Source: Gimesia fumaroli (lineage in GTDB: Bacteria > Planctomycetota > Planctomycetia > Planctomycetales > Planctomycetaceae). Taken from it: a stretch of 64,000 bases of DNA. Both the position numbers and the translations under genes were made by a program. Shown here piece by piece: positions 63,701 through 64,000 of the stretch (its first letter is position 1; each line of letters starts with the position of its first letter). Under the pieces are notes generated by a model, which ran no database searches, was not told the origin of the DNA, and worked only from the letters and a program-made list of their open reading frames with translations. The stretch is from the NCBI RefSeq assembly GCF_007754425.1, contig NZ_CP037452.1, positions 3,881,164 to 3,945,163 of the forward strand. The letters are read 5' to 3'.

Positions 63701-64000
63701 AGAACCTGCTGACGTTTCGCTCGGGAGCGGCCGGGTTTTATGACCTGGAATCAAAAAGCGGGACTGGTAACTTCGGGGGATTCAAATCAAGTTGTACGTC
63801 TAATCTGGTCGTGGCGAATGGTGTGCTCAATGCACCCGATTATACCCGTACCTGTAGCTGTTCCTATCAAAACCAGACGTCACTGGCACTGATCCATATG
63901 CCTGAAATTGAACTTTGGACCAATAGTCAACTGGGCACAGACTCGAAGTCATCAACGACTGTCAAGCAGGCGGGCATCAACTTTGGTGCGCCCGGCGACC
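60736..64000 (+). CDS. Secreted PQQ-like beta-propeller protein with methyltransferase-like insert (3' end cut by window edge)
   Basis: The frame is open for 1088 codons to the window edge. A signal peptide (residues 1-27, cleavage near EIIAGDW) is followed by DWPMWRYDAGHTASS, the usual start of planctomycete PQQ/BamB-like propellers. Blades with GTTLWTFYAEGPI, GKLVWKFRGAP, GNVLWVNDSTS, GEVLWRREF, GEELWRTPA and GKELWSTSE show the tryptophan-docking pattern. At about residues 455-545 a Rossmann-like segment is embedded (TGYVICYGADNKRF, IIVVEEDAEKVQKLRTRYDALG), resembling a SAM-methyltransferase start with an acidic residue after strand 2. It is probably a degenerate, non-catalytic insert. Cofactor binding is unproven. 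Confidence 0.88.
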   Translation, partial: MQNRINRFQFTLLFLISLLATETEIIAGDWPMWRYDAGHTASSPDQLPDQLRPLWSRKFGKREQVWDDPLNNDLMTYDKILEPVVVGKRMLIGFNDSDKLMAINTEDGTTLWTFYAEGPIRFAPVVTQNRVYIVSDDGYLYCLDVTNGKLVWKFRGAPAAQKALGNKRVISAWPARGGPVLYEDTIYFAASIWPFMGTFIYALDAETGNVLWVNDSTSASYIKQPHSAPSFAGVAPQGTLVATDELLLVPGGRSVPAALDRKTGELKYFHLGGKGNGGSFVIANSTEFFVHTRYKGVRTYNLKTGLPTLFVHNEPVLHDDILYSAILKNKQPLLQAYNSKHQALWSLNVDGQGDLIRAGDRLYAAGEKTISAITLATDKPEIAWQLPAEGNILRLLAADDKLFAVTLNGEIKAFGASGKKAAKSNQEKKTAFQYRSDSHAIQHTKQLRDLSQAKTGYVICYGADNKRFFDALLQNSKLRIIVVEEDAEKVQKLRTRYDALGVYGSRISVHQGTPHSYQPPQHIARITLLSPSFSQSVTVSQIEQIYRSVRPYGGVIWIPVENPTQIERTKSMVKQAKLPKAKQTKQSDGILIQRVGALPDSADWTHQYGDIANTVKSNDKRVKLPLGVLWFGGNTHDDILPRHGHGPPEQVIGGRTFLEGMNSLSARDVYTGEVLWRREFEDLGTFGIYFNTTYEDTPLSTKYNQKHIPGANARGTNYIATSDEVYLAIGSECNVLNASDGTTKQVIKLPDPQQDWAFIAVYDDILLAGNGYAHFGKRVDEKPGKDGPQATDLSASRGLIAYDRHSGEELWRTPAIHSFLHNGIVAGADRVYCLDKLPASAEKKLSRRGLADPAQYRIVCFDIHTGKELWSTSESIFGSWLGYSEKHDLLLQAGARAKDRLSDEIGQGMIAYQGQNGSVIWHNKDRKYTGPCVIHNDLIITSANSYEVSGGAFNILDGTPYTITNPITQQKEELKFSRTYGCNYVIASENLLTFRSGAAGFYDLESKSGTGNFGGFKSSCTSNLVVANGVLNAPDYTRTCSCSYQNQTSLALIHMPEIELWTNSQLGTDSKSSTTVKQAGINFGAPGD

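Noticed and set aside
1-64000. CRISPR array, transposon, phage, tRNA or rRNA
   Set aside because: I looked for regular repeats, transposase or integrase proteins, clover-leaf-like intergenic regions and conserved rRNA segments and found none.

Overview
The window looks like chromosomal DNA of a planctomycete, most like the Gimesia/Planctomyces group. The evidence is gene content: a planctomycete-type DUF1549/DUF1553 protein, a formylglycine sulfatase, a secreted PQQ-type propeller protein, large VWA/MoxR gene sets and EF-hand secreted proteins, in DNA of moderate GC. I inferred this without a database search. I see no tRNA, rRNA, CRISPR array, transposase or phage gene. Both ends are cut: a sodium/solute symporter runs off the left edge and a PQQ-like propeller protein off the right.

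Positions 1-15 kb are mostly housekeeping genes: the symporter, murD, a divergent epmB/efp pair (EF-P and its lysine-modifying enzyme), miaB, a TIGR01777-type epimerase, a single-HKD phospholipase-D protein, a sulfatase, a small leucine-rich lipoprotein, a GGQ release-factor-like protein, and a DUF58/transglutaminase pair. Positions 15-22 kb hold a Yej/Opp-type peptide importer on the minus strand: fused ATPase, then a CAP-domain protein, binding protein and two permeases. The CAP gene is flanked by two unusually strong structured elements.

Positions 22-34 kb are mixed: a secreted glycosidase-like propeller, ComEC, a TPR protein, a small winged-helix protein, a UvrA paralogue that lacks the insertion domain, a CBM9-like protein, leuB and a Tat-exported TIM-barrel protein. 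Good intrinsic terminators lie at 31.4 and 33.3 kb.

Positions 34.4-60.1 kb form one minus-strand array of 16 genes, with no gap above 43 nt and seven 4-nt stop/start overlaps. In order of transcription it encodes a DUF1549/1553 protein, a ten-EF-hand protein, a membrane coiled-coil protein, a ferric/thiamine-type ABC importer (binding protein, permease, ATPase), a giant VWA membrane protein, MoxR AAA+ ATPase, DUF58, a BatA-like VWA protein, and two ABC-2 exporters, each with a large membrane-anchored partner. The importer ATPase is fused through a predicted membrane helix to a six-bladed NHL propeller. This array is the best candidate for an undescribed system: an AAA+/VWA machine apparently co-produced with one importer and two exporters. 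The right end holds a small membrane protein and the PQQ propeller protein, which carries an embedded methyltransferase-like Rossmann segment.
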